Positions 43,272 through 50,965 of a stretch of DNA of 64,000 nt are shown here, one piece after another. Under the pieces are notes generated by a model, which saw only the letters and a list, made by a program, of their open reading frames with translations, ran no database searches and was not told the DNA's origin. Each line of letters starts with the position of its first letter. Position 1 is the stretch's first letter. The stretch is taken from assembly GCA_050299835.1 (NCBI GenBank), contig JBNKWP010000003.1:208418-272417 (forward strand), read 5' to 3'. The position numbers were made by a program, and so were the translations under genes. The DNA comes from JAJDOD01 sp050299835. GTDB taxonomy: Bacteria > Pseudomonadota > Alphaproteobacteria > Rhodobacterales > Rhodobacteraceae.

Positions 43272-43921
43272 CACACATCCTGATTACCGGCAGCAACCGG
43301 GGTATGGGCCGCGCCATGGCGGAGGCGGCATTGGCGCGGGGCTGGCAAGTCACCGGCACGACCCGTGGCGCTGCATGCCCCGAAGGCGTGCAGCCGATCA
43401 CCTGCGATGTGACAGATTTTGATAGTCTGATTCCTGCCTTCCGCAATCTCGCGCCTCTGGACATTCTCGTGAACAACGCGGGCATCTTCGGTCCGACGAC
43501 ATCCGCATTGGACATGGACTACGAGGGGTTTGCCCAAACGTTGAGCGTCAACACCATCGCACCGTTGGCGGTGACCCACGCCTGCCTGCCTGCGCTGCTC
43601 AAGTGCGACCGCCGCCCCCGCATCCTCTCGATTTCGTCGCAGATGTCGTACATGGGCTACCGCAAATCCGATCGCATCGCCTACCGTGCCTCGAAAGCCG
43701 CCCTGAACAAGGCGATGCAGGGTCTTGCCACTGACCTCGAAGAGGATGGCATCCCCTGCGTGCTGGTCGATCCCGGCTGGGTCCGGACCGACATGGGGGG
43801 AGCCGCGGCTGACGAAGATCCCGCCATCGTGGCGAATTGTATCCTCGATCTGGCGGTGAGGTTGAGGCCCGCCGACACCGGCAAGTTCTTCCGGTTCAGC
43901 GGAGAGGAACGCGACTTCTGA
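43268..43921 (+). CDS. Short-chain dehydrogenase/reductase inside the phn operon
   Basis: The 217-residue SDR starts at TTG overlapping the phnE2 stop, with GGGGAGG upstream; no ATG gives the N-terminus. The cofactor motif is TGSNRGMGRAM (TGxxxGxG, ~7-17), NNAG at ~75, and catalytic Ser/Tyr/Lys as SISSQMSYM and YRASK. It lacks a signal peptide. SDR genes are not a standard part of phn clusters. It may oxidise or reduce an aldehyde or alcohol released from a phosphonate or its phosphonate side chain. Strong coupling (4-nt overlap) implies joint expression with the transporter. Confidence 0.88.
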   Translation: MTHILITGSNRGMGRAMAEAALARGWQVTGTTRGAACPEGVQPITCDVTDFDSLIPAFRNLAPLDILVNNAGIFGPTTSALDMDYEGFAQTLSVNTIAPLAVTHACLPALLKCDRRPRILSISSQMSYMGYRKSDRIAYRASKAALNKAMQGLATDLEEDGIPCVLVDPGWVRTDMGGAAADEDPAIVANCILDLAVRLRPADTGKFFRFSGEERDF

Positions 43922-44538
43922 TGGCGATACTTTCCGCCGACGCGCCGTTCATCCACCCGGACTGCGAGATCACAGACTGCACCTTTGGTGCTTACGTCGA
44001 GATCGGGCGCGGCTCCCGCCTCCTGAACTCCACCTTCGGCGACTACTCCTATTGCGACCGCAACGCCGACATCGCCAACGTGACAATCGGCAAATTCTCC
44101 AACATCGCCGCCTCCGTGCGCATCGGAGCCACCGACCACCCGCTGGACACGGCGGCCTGCCATCACTTCCTCTACCGATCCGCCGCGTACTGGGATGACG
44201 CAGAGGACGACCCGGCCTTCTTCACCAAACGCCGTTGTCGCCGCGCCTGGATTGGGCACGACACCTGGATCGGCCACAGCGCAATGGTGAAACCAGAGGT
44301 GACGCTGGGCCATGGCGCGGCGGTCGCTGCGGGCGCTGTCGTGACGAAGGACGTGGCACCCTACACCATCGTTGCGGGGACACCGGCCAAGAAACTGCGA
44401 CTCAGGCAACCGGCGAAGATCGCCGACCGACTTATGGACCTGGCATGGTGGGACTGGAGCCACGAAGACCTGCGCAAAGCCCTGCCCGACTTCCGCACAC
44501 TCCCGGCTGAAGCCTTCCTTGAGAAGTACAACGGCTAG
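43921..44538 (+). CDS. Phosphonate-cluster hexapeptide-repeat acetyltransferase family protein
   Basis: The 205-residue left-handed beta-helix protein is of the chloramphenicol-acetyltransferase-like group: CTFGAYVEIGRGSRLLNSTFGDYSYC, IGHDTWIGHSAMVKPEV and AGTPAKKL at the end. It belongs to the phosphonate-metabolism transferase family found in C-P lyase loci. Probably acetylates an aminophosphonate or an intermediate, as PhnO does in other clusters, but the sequence is unrelated to GNAT PhnO. ATG overlaps the SDR stop (TGATG). Confidence 0.88.
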   Translation: MAILSADAPFIHPDCEITDCTFGAYVEIGRGSRLLNSTFGDYSYCDRNADIANVTIGKFSNIAASVRIGATDHPLDTAACHHFLYRSAAYWDDAEDDPAFFTKRRCRRAWIGHDTWIGHSAMVKPEVTLGHGAAVAAGAVVTKDVAPYTIVAGTPAKKLRLRQPAKIADRLMDLAWWDWSHEDLRKALPDFRTLPAEAFLEKYNG

Positions 44539-45251
44539 TCGTTCAGGTGATCCAGTGTCAGCGTGATCCGCTCGCTGGCGAACCATGTCTGCCCGTATTC
44601 CACCGGGTTGCCGTCCGCATCCCGGCTCAGCGACTGGGCCAGCAACAGGGGCGCCCTCTCCCTGAGCCTCAAGTGCAGCGCCTGCGTCGCAGTCGCCGCG
44701 GTCGCCGTGAGCCGTGTCGAGACGCGCACATAATCCGTTACGCCCACCGCCTCCAACGCCTCGGTGGTCCCGGAACTGGTCTTCAATGCCTCCGCCAGCC
44801 CCGGCAACCGGGTCTCCGGAAACCGACTCTCGGCCAGAGCCACCGGCGTGCCATCGGCAAAGGAAAGAGAATGGGACACCGCCACCTCATCCCCGGCCTT
44901 CAGGTTCAGCCGCCTTGCATCGCCCTCGCTCGTTGCGCGCACTTCCACCGACAGCATCACCTTGTCGGGCATCCGCCCTGCCGCCAGCAGGTTCTGGCGA
45001 AACCGCACCCGCTCTGACAGCGGATAATCCAGCGGCTTGCCCAGCACGAAAACGCCCGACCCGCGCCGCGCGTAAACCAGCCCTTCCTCGATCAGATGAG
45101 ACAGCGCGTGCCGCACCGTGTGCCGGTTCACGCCGAAGCGTTCCGCCAGCACCGCTTCAGTCGGCAATCGGCTGCCTTCTGCGTAGTGGCCTTCGCCAAT
45201 CTCCGATCTCAGAGAGTCCGCTATGGAGCGCCAGACCGGTGTGCGTGTCAT
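44535..45251 (-). CDS. phnF: GntR/HutC-family phosphonate regulator
   Basis: The 238-residue repressor has an N-terminal winged helix (~6-72; YAEGSRLPTEAVLAERFGVNRHTVRHALSHL) and a C-terminal UTRA ligand domain (LNLKAGDEVAVSHSLSFADGTPVALAESRFP). It sits divergent from phnG with a shared control region and convergent to the hexapeptide gene (4-nt overlap). It probably represses phnG-phnN and perhaps itself until a phosphonate intermediate binds. The frame extends upstream past ATG at 45251, but that part would cover phnG. Confidence 0.94.
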   Translation of the reverse strand: MTRTPVWRSIADSLRSEIGEGHYAEGSRLPTEAVLAERFGVNRHTVRHALSHLIEEGLVYARRGSGVFVLGKPLDYPLSERVRFRQNLLAAGRMPDKVMLSVEVRATSEGDARRLNLKAGDEVAVSHSLSFADGTPVALAESRFPETRLPGLAEALKTSSGTTEALEAVGVTDYVRVSTRLTATAATATQALHLRLRERAPLLLAQSLSRDADGNPVEYGQTWFASERITLTLDHLND

Positions 45252-45291
45252 GAAATTTTCACGGGCAATTTCCGTCTCATTGTGTATGATA

Positions 45292-45326
45292 TGTCTAGTT
45301 GTATAGCTTGTCGGGGATTTGTCTAG
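45292..45326. promoter_or_regulatory. Candidate PhnF operators: two TGTCTAG sites
   Basis: TGTCTAG occurs at 45292-45298 and 45320-45326, 28 bp apart in direct orientation, with TTGTATAGC between. HutC/PhnF-type regulators bind GT-rich sites with TATAG or CTAG cores. The second copy touches the phnG ATG, so binding would block both promoter and translation start. Confidence 0.5.
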
Positions 45327-45770
45327 ATGAATGTAGCAACGCGCAAGGACTTGATGGGTCTCCTCGCTCGTGCGCCCGAGGGACGGGTCGCGGCACTGAT
45401 GGCAGAGGTCGGACAGTCGCCGGATCACAACTGGCTCCGCGCTCCCGAAATCGGCAGTGTCATGGTGCGAGGCCGGACCGGCGGCACCGGTGCGCCATTC
45501 AATCTTGGCGAGATCACGGTCACCAGATGCACCCTTCGCCTGCCCTGCGGTACCGTCGGTCACGGCCATGTTCAGGGACGGCGCAAAGCCGATGCAGAAG
45601 CTGCTGCACTGGTCGATGCGCTAATGCAAACCGATCAGGCCGCTTCGATCGAAACCTCAGTGCTGCAACCCCTCCGCGCGGAGGAAGCCCAACGCCGGGA
45701 CACCCGCGCCGCCAAGGCCGCCGCAACCAAGGTCGAATTCTTCACCATGGTCCGGGGAGAGGACGCATGA
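45327..45770 (+). CDS. phnG: C-P lyase complex subunit PhnG
   Basis: The 147-residue subunit of the PhnGHIJ core complex (triphosphate synthesis on ribose-phosphonate with PhnI). Family features: GRVAALMAEVGQSP at ~19, IGSVMVRGRTGGTGAPFNLGEITVTRCTL in the middle and GYGHVQGR-type GHGHVQGRRKADAEAAALVDAL. Length is normal. First gene of the second phn operon; ATGA overlap with phnH. Confidence 0.94.
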   Translation: MNVATRKDLMGLLARAPEGRVAALMAEVGQSPDHNWLRAPEIGSVMVRGRTGGTGAPFNLGEITVTRCTLRLPCGTVGHGHVQGRRKADAEAAALVDALMQTDQAASIETSVLQPLRAEEAQRRDTRAAKAAATKVEFFTMVRGEDA

Positions 45771-46369
45771 CCACCACCGCCCTTGAAGGAGGCTTCACCG
45801 ACGCGCCCCGCGCGGCGTCTTATGCGTTTCGCGCACTGATGAACGCCATGGCCCGCCCCGGCACCATCGAAAATCTGAGCGGCGCCACACCGCCCGCCCC
45901 GCTCTCGGTCGCGGCTGGCACGGCTCTGCTGACGCTGGCGGATGCCGACACACCCGTGCACCTCGCCGGAACAACCGATACGCAGTACATCCGCGACTGG
46001 CTGGCCTTCCACACCGGCGCGCCCGTGGCCCCTGCCGAAAACGCCGTCTTCGCCGTCGGCACGTGGAAGGACCTCCTGCCGCTCGAAGCGTACTCCATCG
46101 GCACGCCCGAATACCCCGACCGTTCCGCCACGCTGATCGTCGAATGCGACAGCCTGAGCCAGACCGGCAGCCGCCTTACCGGTCCGGGCATCAGGGACAG
46201 CGCCCAGTTCTCGCTTCCCGACCCGCTGGCAATGGCACGCAACCACGCGCTCTTCCCGCTCGGCCTCGATTTCTATTTCACCTGCCGCGCGCAAGTCGCC
46301 GCGCTGCCCCGGTCGACGAGAGTCTCGTGCTCAAGCAGCGAAGCGGTAGCGCACGAAGGAGCGTCATAA
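45767..46369 (+). CDS. phnH: C-P lyase complex subunit PhnH
   Basis: The 200-residue core-complex subunit. Typical sequence: FRALMNAMARPGTIENLSG (~25-43), then ALLTLADADTPVHLAG and LPDPLAMARNHALFPLGLDFYFTC near the C-terminus. PhnH has no known separate catalysis; it is needed for complex stability. ATG overlaps the phnG stop. TAATG overlap joins it to phnI. Confidence 0.94.
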   Translation: MTTTALEGGFTDAPRAASYAFRALMNAMARPGTIENLSGATPPAPLSVAAGTALLTLADADTPVHLAGTTDTQYIRDWLAFHTGAPVAPAENAVFAVGTWKDLLPLEAYSIGTPEYPDRSATLIVECDSLSQTGSRLTGPGIRDSAQFSLPDPLAMARNHALFPLGLDFYFTCRAQVAALPRSTRVSCSSSEAVAHEGAS

Positions 46370-47457
46370 TGTACGTTGCAGTCAAAGGCGGCGAACGCGC
46401 CATCTCCAACGCCCATGCGTGGCTGGACGAAGAACGCCGCGGCGACACCTCCGTCGCCGAACTCTCCGTCGCGCAAATCCGCGAACAACTCGGCCTCGCT
46501 GTGAACCGCGTCATGGCCGAAGGTTCGCTCTACGACCCCGACCTTGCCGCACTCGCCATAAAACAGGCCCGTGGCGACCTGATCGAGGCGATCTTCCTTA
46601 TCCGCGCCTATCGCACCACCCTGCCCCGCTTTGGCAACTCCCGGCCCATCGACACCGCGTCGATGGCCTGCGACCGCCGGATCTCTGCCACTTTCAAGGA
46701 CCTGCCCGGCGGCCAGATCCTCGGGCCGACCTTCGACTACACCCACCGCCTGCTCGACTTCAAATTCGCCGCAGAGGGCGAAGTCCCGCCGGTGCCCACC
46801 AGAGAGACCTCCTCCGAACCGGTGCCCCACGTGACCGGATTCCTGAACCGGGAAGGGCTGATCGAGGAGGCGCCGGCGGATGATACGGAACCGCCCGACC
46901 TGACACGCGAACCGCTGGAACTGCCCGCCGAGCGGGCGCTGCGTTTGCAGGCGCTCGCGCGGTCGGACGAAGGCTTCACCCTTGGCATGGCCTACTCGAC
47001 CCAGCGCGGCTACGGGCGCACCCACGCTTTTGTCGGAGAGCTGCGGATCGGCACCGTCGCCGTCGAAATGGAAATCCCCGAGCTTGGGTTTTCCGTGGAG
47101 ATCGGGGAGATCACCGTCACCGAATGCGAGACCGTCAACCAGTTCAAGGGCTCCAAGACCGAACCGCCCCAGTTCACGCGCGGCTATGGCCTTATCTTCG
47201 GCCAGTCGGAACGCAAGGCCATCTCGGTCAGCCTGGTCGACCGTGCATTGCGTTGGGAGGAACTGGGCGAAGACAATGTCGGCGCCCCGGCCCAGGACGC
47301 CGAATTCGTCCTCTACCACGCCGACAACATCCAGGCGACGGGGTTCCTCGAACATATCAAGCTGCCGCATTACGTGGATTTCCAGTCGGAGCTGGAACTC
47401 ATCCGCAAACTCCGCCGCGAGGCCGGGGCGGAAAAACATCTGGAGGCGGCGGAATGA
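46369..47457 (+). CDS. phnI: C-P lyase subunit PhnI (nucleosidase-type triphosphate synthase)
   Basis: The 362-residue protein exchanges the adenine of ATP for the phosphonate to make ribose-1-phosphonate 5-triphosphate within the PhnGHIJ complex. Family segments: YVAVKGGERAISNAHAWLDEERRG at the start, LIRAYRTTLPRFG, GFLNREGLIE and MAYSTQRGYGRTHAFVGELRIG. Length matches. The stop overlaps phnJ ATG. Confidence 0.95.
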   Translation: MYVAVKGGERAISNAHAWLDEERRGDTSVAELSVAQIREQLGLAVNRVMAEGSLYDPDLAALAIKQARGDLIEAIFLIRAYRTTLPRFGNSRPIDTASMACDRRISATFKDLPGGQILGPTFDYTHRLLDFKFAAEGEVPPVPTRETSSEPVPHVTGFLNREGLIEEAPADDTEPPDLTREPLELPAERALRLQALARSDEGFTLGMAYSTQRGYGRTHAFVGELRIGTVAVEMEIPELGFSVEIGEITVTECETVNQFKGSKTEPPQFTRGYGLIFGQSERKAISVSLVDRALRWEELGEDNVGAPAQDAEFVLYHADNIQATGFLEHIKLPHYVDFQSELELIRKLRREAGAEKHLEAAE

Positions 47458-48293
47458 CCGACCAAGCCTACAACTTCGCCTATCTCGACGAACAGACCAA
47501 ACGGATGATCCGCCGCGCCATCCTCAAGGGCCTCGCCATTCCGGGGTACCAAGTGCCCTTCGCCTCCCGCGAGATGCCGATGCCCTATGGCTGGGGCACC
47601 GGCGGCGTGCAGGTCAGCGCCGCGACGCTGACGCCCGACGACACGTTCAAGGTCATCGACCAGGGGGCCGACGACACCACCAATGCCGTTTCCATCCGAC
47701 AGTTCTTCGAGAAGACAGCGGGCGTGACGACCACGACGAAAACTGCGGAGGCCACCGTCATCCAGACCCGCCACCGCATCCCCGAGGACCCGCTGACCGA
47801 GGACCAGATCCTCGTCTACCAGGTCCCGATCCCCGAACCGCTCCGCTTCCTCGAACCGCGCGAGACCGAGACCCGCAAGATGCACGCGCTGGAAGATTAC
47901 GGCCTGATGCACGTCAAGCTCTACGAAGACATCAGCCGTCACGGCCATATCGCAACCGCTTATGCCTATCCGGTGAAGGTCGAAGGACGCTACGTGATGG
48001 ACCCATCGCCCATCCCGAAATTCGACAACCCCAAGATGGAGATGGCGGCGATCCAGCTTTTCGGCGCAGGCCGCGAGCAACGCATCTACGCGCTGCCTCC
48101 CTATACGAAAGTGATCAGCCTCGATTTCGAGGATCACCCGTTCGAAGCCTCCAAAGCCCCCCATCCCTGCGGCCTCTGCGGGGCCGAGGACAGTTATCTC
48201 GACGAGGTGATCGTGGACGACGAAGGCGGGCGCATGTTCGTCTGCTCGGACACGGATTTCTGCGAAAACAACCGGAAGGAGGATGCGGCATGA
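47454..48293 (+). CDS. phnJ: C-P lyase PhnJ (radical SAM)
   Basis: The 279-residue enzyme cleaves the carbon-phosphorus bond. Cluster ligands C239, C242 and C264 (HPCGLCG...MFVCSD) and catalytic C270 (DFCENN) match C241/C244/C266/C272 of E. coli PhnJ with the same spacing. N-terminal FAYLDEQTKRMIRRAILKG is typical. Products from methylphosphonate are methane and the cyclic 1,2-phosphate of ribose 5-phosphate. ATGA overlap into phnK. Confidence 0.97.
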   Translation: MTDQAYNFAYLDEQTKRMIRRAILKGLAIPGYQVPFASREMPMPYGWGTGGVQVSAATLTPDDTFKVIDQGADDTTNAVSIRQFFEKTAGVTTTTKTAEATVIQTRHRIPEDPLTEDQILVYQVPIPEPLRFLEPRETETRKMHALEDYGLMHVKLYEDISRHGHIATAYAYPVKVEGRYVMDPSPIPKFDNPKMEMAAIQLFGAGREQRIYALPPYTKVISLDFEDHPFEASKAPHPCGLCGAEDSYLDEVIVDDEGGRMFVCSDTDFCENNRKEDAA

Positions 48294-49060
48294 CCCCGCT
48301 TCTCGATGTGAAAGGCATCACCAAACGCTACGGGCCGCATATCGGCTGCGCTGATGTCAGTTTCGACCTCTGGCCGGGCGAGGTGATGGGAATCGTCGGC
48401 GAAAGCGGCTCCGGCAAATCGACGCTGCTCAACTGCCTTGCCGGACAGCTCCCGCCCGATAGCGGGCGGGTGATCTTCGACACCCGCGCGGAAGGCCCGC
48501 GCGACACGCTGACGATGAGCGAGCCTGAGCGCCGGATGCTTGGCCGCACCGACTGGGCCTTCGTCCACCAGCACGCCCGCGACGGGCTTCGCATGGGCGT
48601 CAGCGCCGGCGGCAATATCGGCGAACGCCTTATGGCCGTCGGCGCCCGCCACTACGGTGACATCCGCAATCAGGCCATCGACTGGCTGGGCCGGGTGGAG
48701 ATCAGCGAGGCCCGCGTGGATGACCGCCCGACGACCTTCTCGGGCGGCATGCAGCAGCGCCTGCAGATCGCCCGCAACCTCGTCACCGGCCCGCGCCTTG
48801 TCTTCATGGACGAACCGACCGGAGGCCTCGATGTCAGCGTACAGGCAAGGCTGCTCGACCTGCTGCGCGGACTAGTCCGCGACATGGGGCTCTCGGCCAT
48901 CATCGTCACACACGACCTCGCCGTGGTCCGCCTGCTGGCCGACCGGCTGATGGTGATGAAGGATGGCCGCGTCGTGGAAACCGGCCTCACCGACCAGGTG
49001 CTCGATGACCCGCAACACGCCTATACCCAGCTTCTGGTCAGCTCGGTTTTACAGGTTTGA
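48290..49060 (+). CDS. phnK: C-P lyase accessory ABC ATPase PhnK
   Basis: The 256-residue ABC-type ATPase binds the PhnGHIJ core. Walker A GESGSGKST (~39-47), signature FSGGMQQRLQIARNL, Walker B LVFMDEPTGGLD, H in IIVTHDLAVV. It is not a transporter component. Length is normal. It overlaps phnJ by 4 nt and precedes phnL by 26 bp. Confidence 0.95.
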   Translation: MTPLLDVKGITKRYGPHIGCADVSFDLWPGEVMGIVGESGSGKSTLLNCLAGQLPPDSGRVIFDTRAEGPRDTLTMSEPERRMLGRTDWAFVHQHARDGLRMGVSAGGNIGERLMAVGARHYGDIRNQAIDWLGRVEISEARVDDRPTTFSGGMQQRLQIARNLVTGPRLVFMDEPTGGLDVSVQARLLDLLRGLVRDMGLSAIIVTHDLAVVRLLADRLMVMKDGRVVETGLTDQVLDDPQHAYTQLLVSSVLQV

Positions 49061-49086
49061 CACATGGATCGGTCAGGAACGCGCAT

Positions 49087-49773
49087 ATGATACAGGTCAC
49101 CGACATCTCCAAGTCCTTCACACTGCACAACCAGGGTGCCGCGCGGATCGACGTCATGGCCAATGGCACCTTCAACGTCGCCCCCGGCGAATGCGTGGCG
49201 CTGACCGGCGTCTCCGGCGCGGGAAAGTCCACGCTCATGCGCATGATCTATGGCAACTACCTCGCCGCCTCCGGCTCGATCCTGGTCGGCGATGTCGATG
49301 TGGCCCGCGCCGAACCCCGCGAGGTCCTGAAGCTGCGCCGCGAAACCCTCGGCTATGTCAGCCAGTTCCTCTGCGTCGTCCCCCGCGTCCCCACGCTGGA
49401 GGTGGTCGCCGAGCCCCTCTTCCGCGTCGGTACCGACCGCGAGATCGCCATGCGCTGCGCCTCCGATATGCTGGCCCGCGTGAACCTCCCCGAACGCCTC
49501 TGGTCGCTCTCGCCATCGACCTTTTCCGGCGGCGAACAGCAGCGGGTCAACGTCGCTCGTGGGTTCATCTATCCCTACCCAGCGCTCTTGCTCGACGAAC
49601 CGACCGCCAGCCTCGACGGCGCGAACCGCGAGGTCGTCCTGACGCTGATCGACGAAGCCAAGGCGCGCGGTGCCGCCATCATCGGCATCTTCCATGACGA
49701 GGAAGCACGTAATCGAGTCTGCGACCGCCAGATCGACGTGACCGCCTTCGTTCCAGAAAAGGGGGCCGCATGA
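49087..49773 (+). CDS. phnL: C-P lyase accessory ABC ATPase PhnL
   Basis: The 228-residue ABC ATPase paired with PhnK. Walker A GVSGAGKST, signature FSGGEQQRVNVARGF, Walker B LLLDEPTASLD and H in GIFHDEEARN. N-terminal IQVTDISKSFTLHNQGAARIDVMA is typical PhnL. ATG at 49087 chosen; an upstream ATG at 49057 overlaps phnK. ATGA overlap with phnN. Confidence 0.95.
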   Translation: MIQVTDISKSFTLHNQGAARIDVMANGTFNVAPGECVALTGVSGAGKSTLMRMIYGNYLAASGSILVGDVDVARAEPREVLKLRRETLGYVSQFLCVVPRVPTLEVVAEPLFRVGTDREIAMRCASDMLARVNLPERLWSLSPSTFSGGEQQRVNVARGFIYPYPALLLDEPTASLDGANREVVLTLIDEAKARGAAIIGIFHDEEARNRVCDRQIDVTAFVPEKGAA

Positions 49774-50309
49774 CCGGACGGTTGATCGGTGTCGTGGGAC
49801 CTTCCGGCGTCGGCAAGGACAGCCTGATGCAGGCGCTCGCCAGTACCGTGACCGGCTTCACCCTCATCCGGCGCGTCATCACCCGCGACGGCGACGCAGG
49901 CGGCGAAGATTTCGAGGCAGTCACCGAAGCCGAGTTCGAAACGCGCCGCGCGGCGGGCGAGTTCTGCCTGCATTGGCAGGCCCACGGTCTTTCATATGGC
50001 ATCCCAAAGTCGGTGAAGAACCGGGTCGCCAAGGGCGAGGAAGTCCTCGTCAACCTGTCCCGGGACGTCCTGACCGAGATCTCCGCGATCTTCCCTCGCG
50101 TCGCCGTTCTCAACGTCACCGCCCGGCCCGAGACACTCGCCGCGCGGCTGGCGGATCGCGGCCGCGAGACGCCGGAGGAGATCGCGGCCCGCCTCGCCCG
50201 AAAGCGGGTTCTGCCGGAAGGCCTCGACATTCTGACAATCCATAATGACGGCCCGCTCGAAGACGCTGTGGATGAGGCGCTGGCCTGGCTTCACCCGGTC
50301 AGGGTGTAG
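49770..50309 (+). CDS. phnN: Ribose 1,5-bisphosphokinase PhnN
   Basis: The 179-residue kinase makes PRPP from ribose 1,5-bisphosphate and ATP, the last step of the pathway. It is of the guanylate kinase fold; P-loop GPSGVGKDS (~10-18), TRDGDAGGEDFEAV, WQAHGLSYGIP. Length is normal. The 3' end overlaps the convergent DUF1045 gene by 19 nt. Confidence 0.94.
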   Translation: MTGRLIGVVGPSGVGKDSLMQALASTVTGFTLIRRVITRDGDAGGEDFEAVTEAEFETRRAAGEFCLHWQAHGLSYGIPKSVKNRVAKGEEVLVNLSRDVLTEISAIFPRVAVLNVTARPETLAARLADRGRETPEEIAARLARKRVLPEGLDILTIHNDGPLEDAVDEALAWLHPVRV

Positions 50310-50965
50310 CGGTGGATTTCCCTGAACCTTCCATCCAGCCCTTCCCCTGTGAGGGCGATCGAGCCAATCGTGAACGGGCGCGAAAGCGGCGGCAGATGCG
50401 CCTCGACCGCCTCGGCCATCGAAGTCTGCGCCGCCGGGTCGAGCTTGCCGGTCAAGGTCAGGTGAAACCGGAACTCCTCACCGACATAGGGATACCCCCA
50501 TTCGACCAAAAATGCGTCCTGGCGATCCGTCAGGCCGGAAGCCCGGCGTCGCGCCAATTCCTCTGTTCCAGCTGGGCGGCGAAAATCATCCAGCTCGCGC
50601 ACGCAGGCGAAGGCCAGCCGGCCCAAAGCCGACGTATCGCCCTCCGGCGTCAGCGCAAGAAATGCCCCGATCCGCGACAACTTCAATCCATCAAGCTCCA
50701 CAGGAGACGTGCCAGAGGCCAGAGCGCCGACACTTGCCTCAAGCCCGGCAAATTCTTTCCCCTCCGCCAGCCGGAACGGCGGCTTCAACGTCCCGTGAAA
50801 CCCGTACTTCCGCGGTGTCAGCGTCGCCTTGCCGATGCCGTGCACGACCGGTTGCGCAACCTCGCAACCCCGCACAACATCCCAACCAAGCCACGACGCG
50901 CCGAAGTCGGCCAGCGCCTTATCGTCGGGCAAATAGTAAACCGCGTATCTCTGGAATTCTGACAT
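50291..50965 (-). CDS. DUF1045 phosphonate-cluster 2H-phosphoesterase-like protein
   Basis: The 224-residue protein belongs to DUF1045 (TIGR03223), found in C-P lyase loci and related to the 2H phosphoesterase superfamily. Two H-x-T motifs are visible: GFHGTLKPPF (~56) and RFHLTLTG (~180). Such enzymes open cyclic phosphates. The locus lacks phnP, the cyclic-ribose-phosphate phosphodiesterase, so this protein is a good candidate for that step. It is antisense to the rest, convergent with phnN and starts in a 2-nt overlap with divergent phnM. Confidence 0.9.
   Translation of the reverse strand: MSEFQRYAVYYLPDDKALADFGASWLGWDVVRGCEVAQPVVHGIGKATLTPRKYGFHGTLKPPFRLAEGKEFAGLEASVGALASGTSPVELDGLKLSRIGAFLALTPEGDTSALGRLAFACVRELDDFRRPAGTEELARRRASGLTDRQDAFLVEWGYPYVGEEFRFHLTLTGKLDPAAQTSMAEAVEAHLPPLSRPFTIGSIALTGEGLDGRFREIHRYTLTG

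Noticed and set aside
46273..47439. 388-codon open frame antisense to phnI
   Set aside because: phnI is certain; the antisense product is low-complexity and matches no family.
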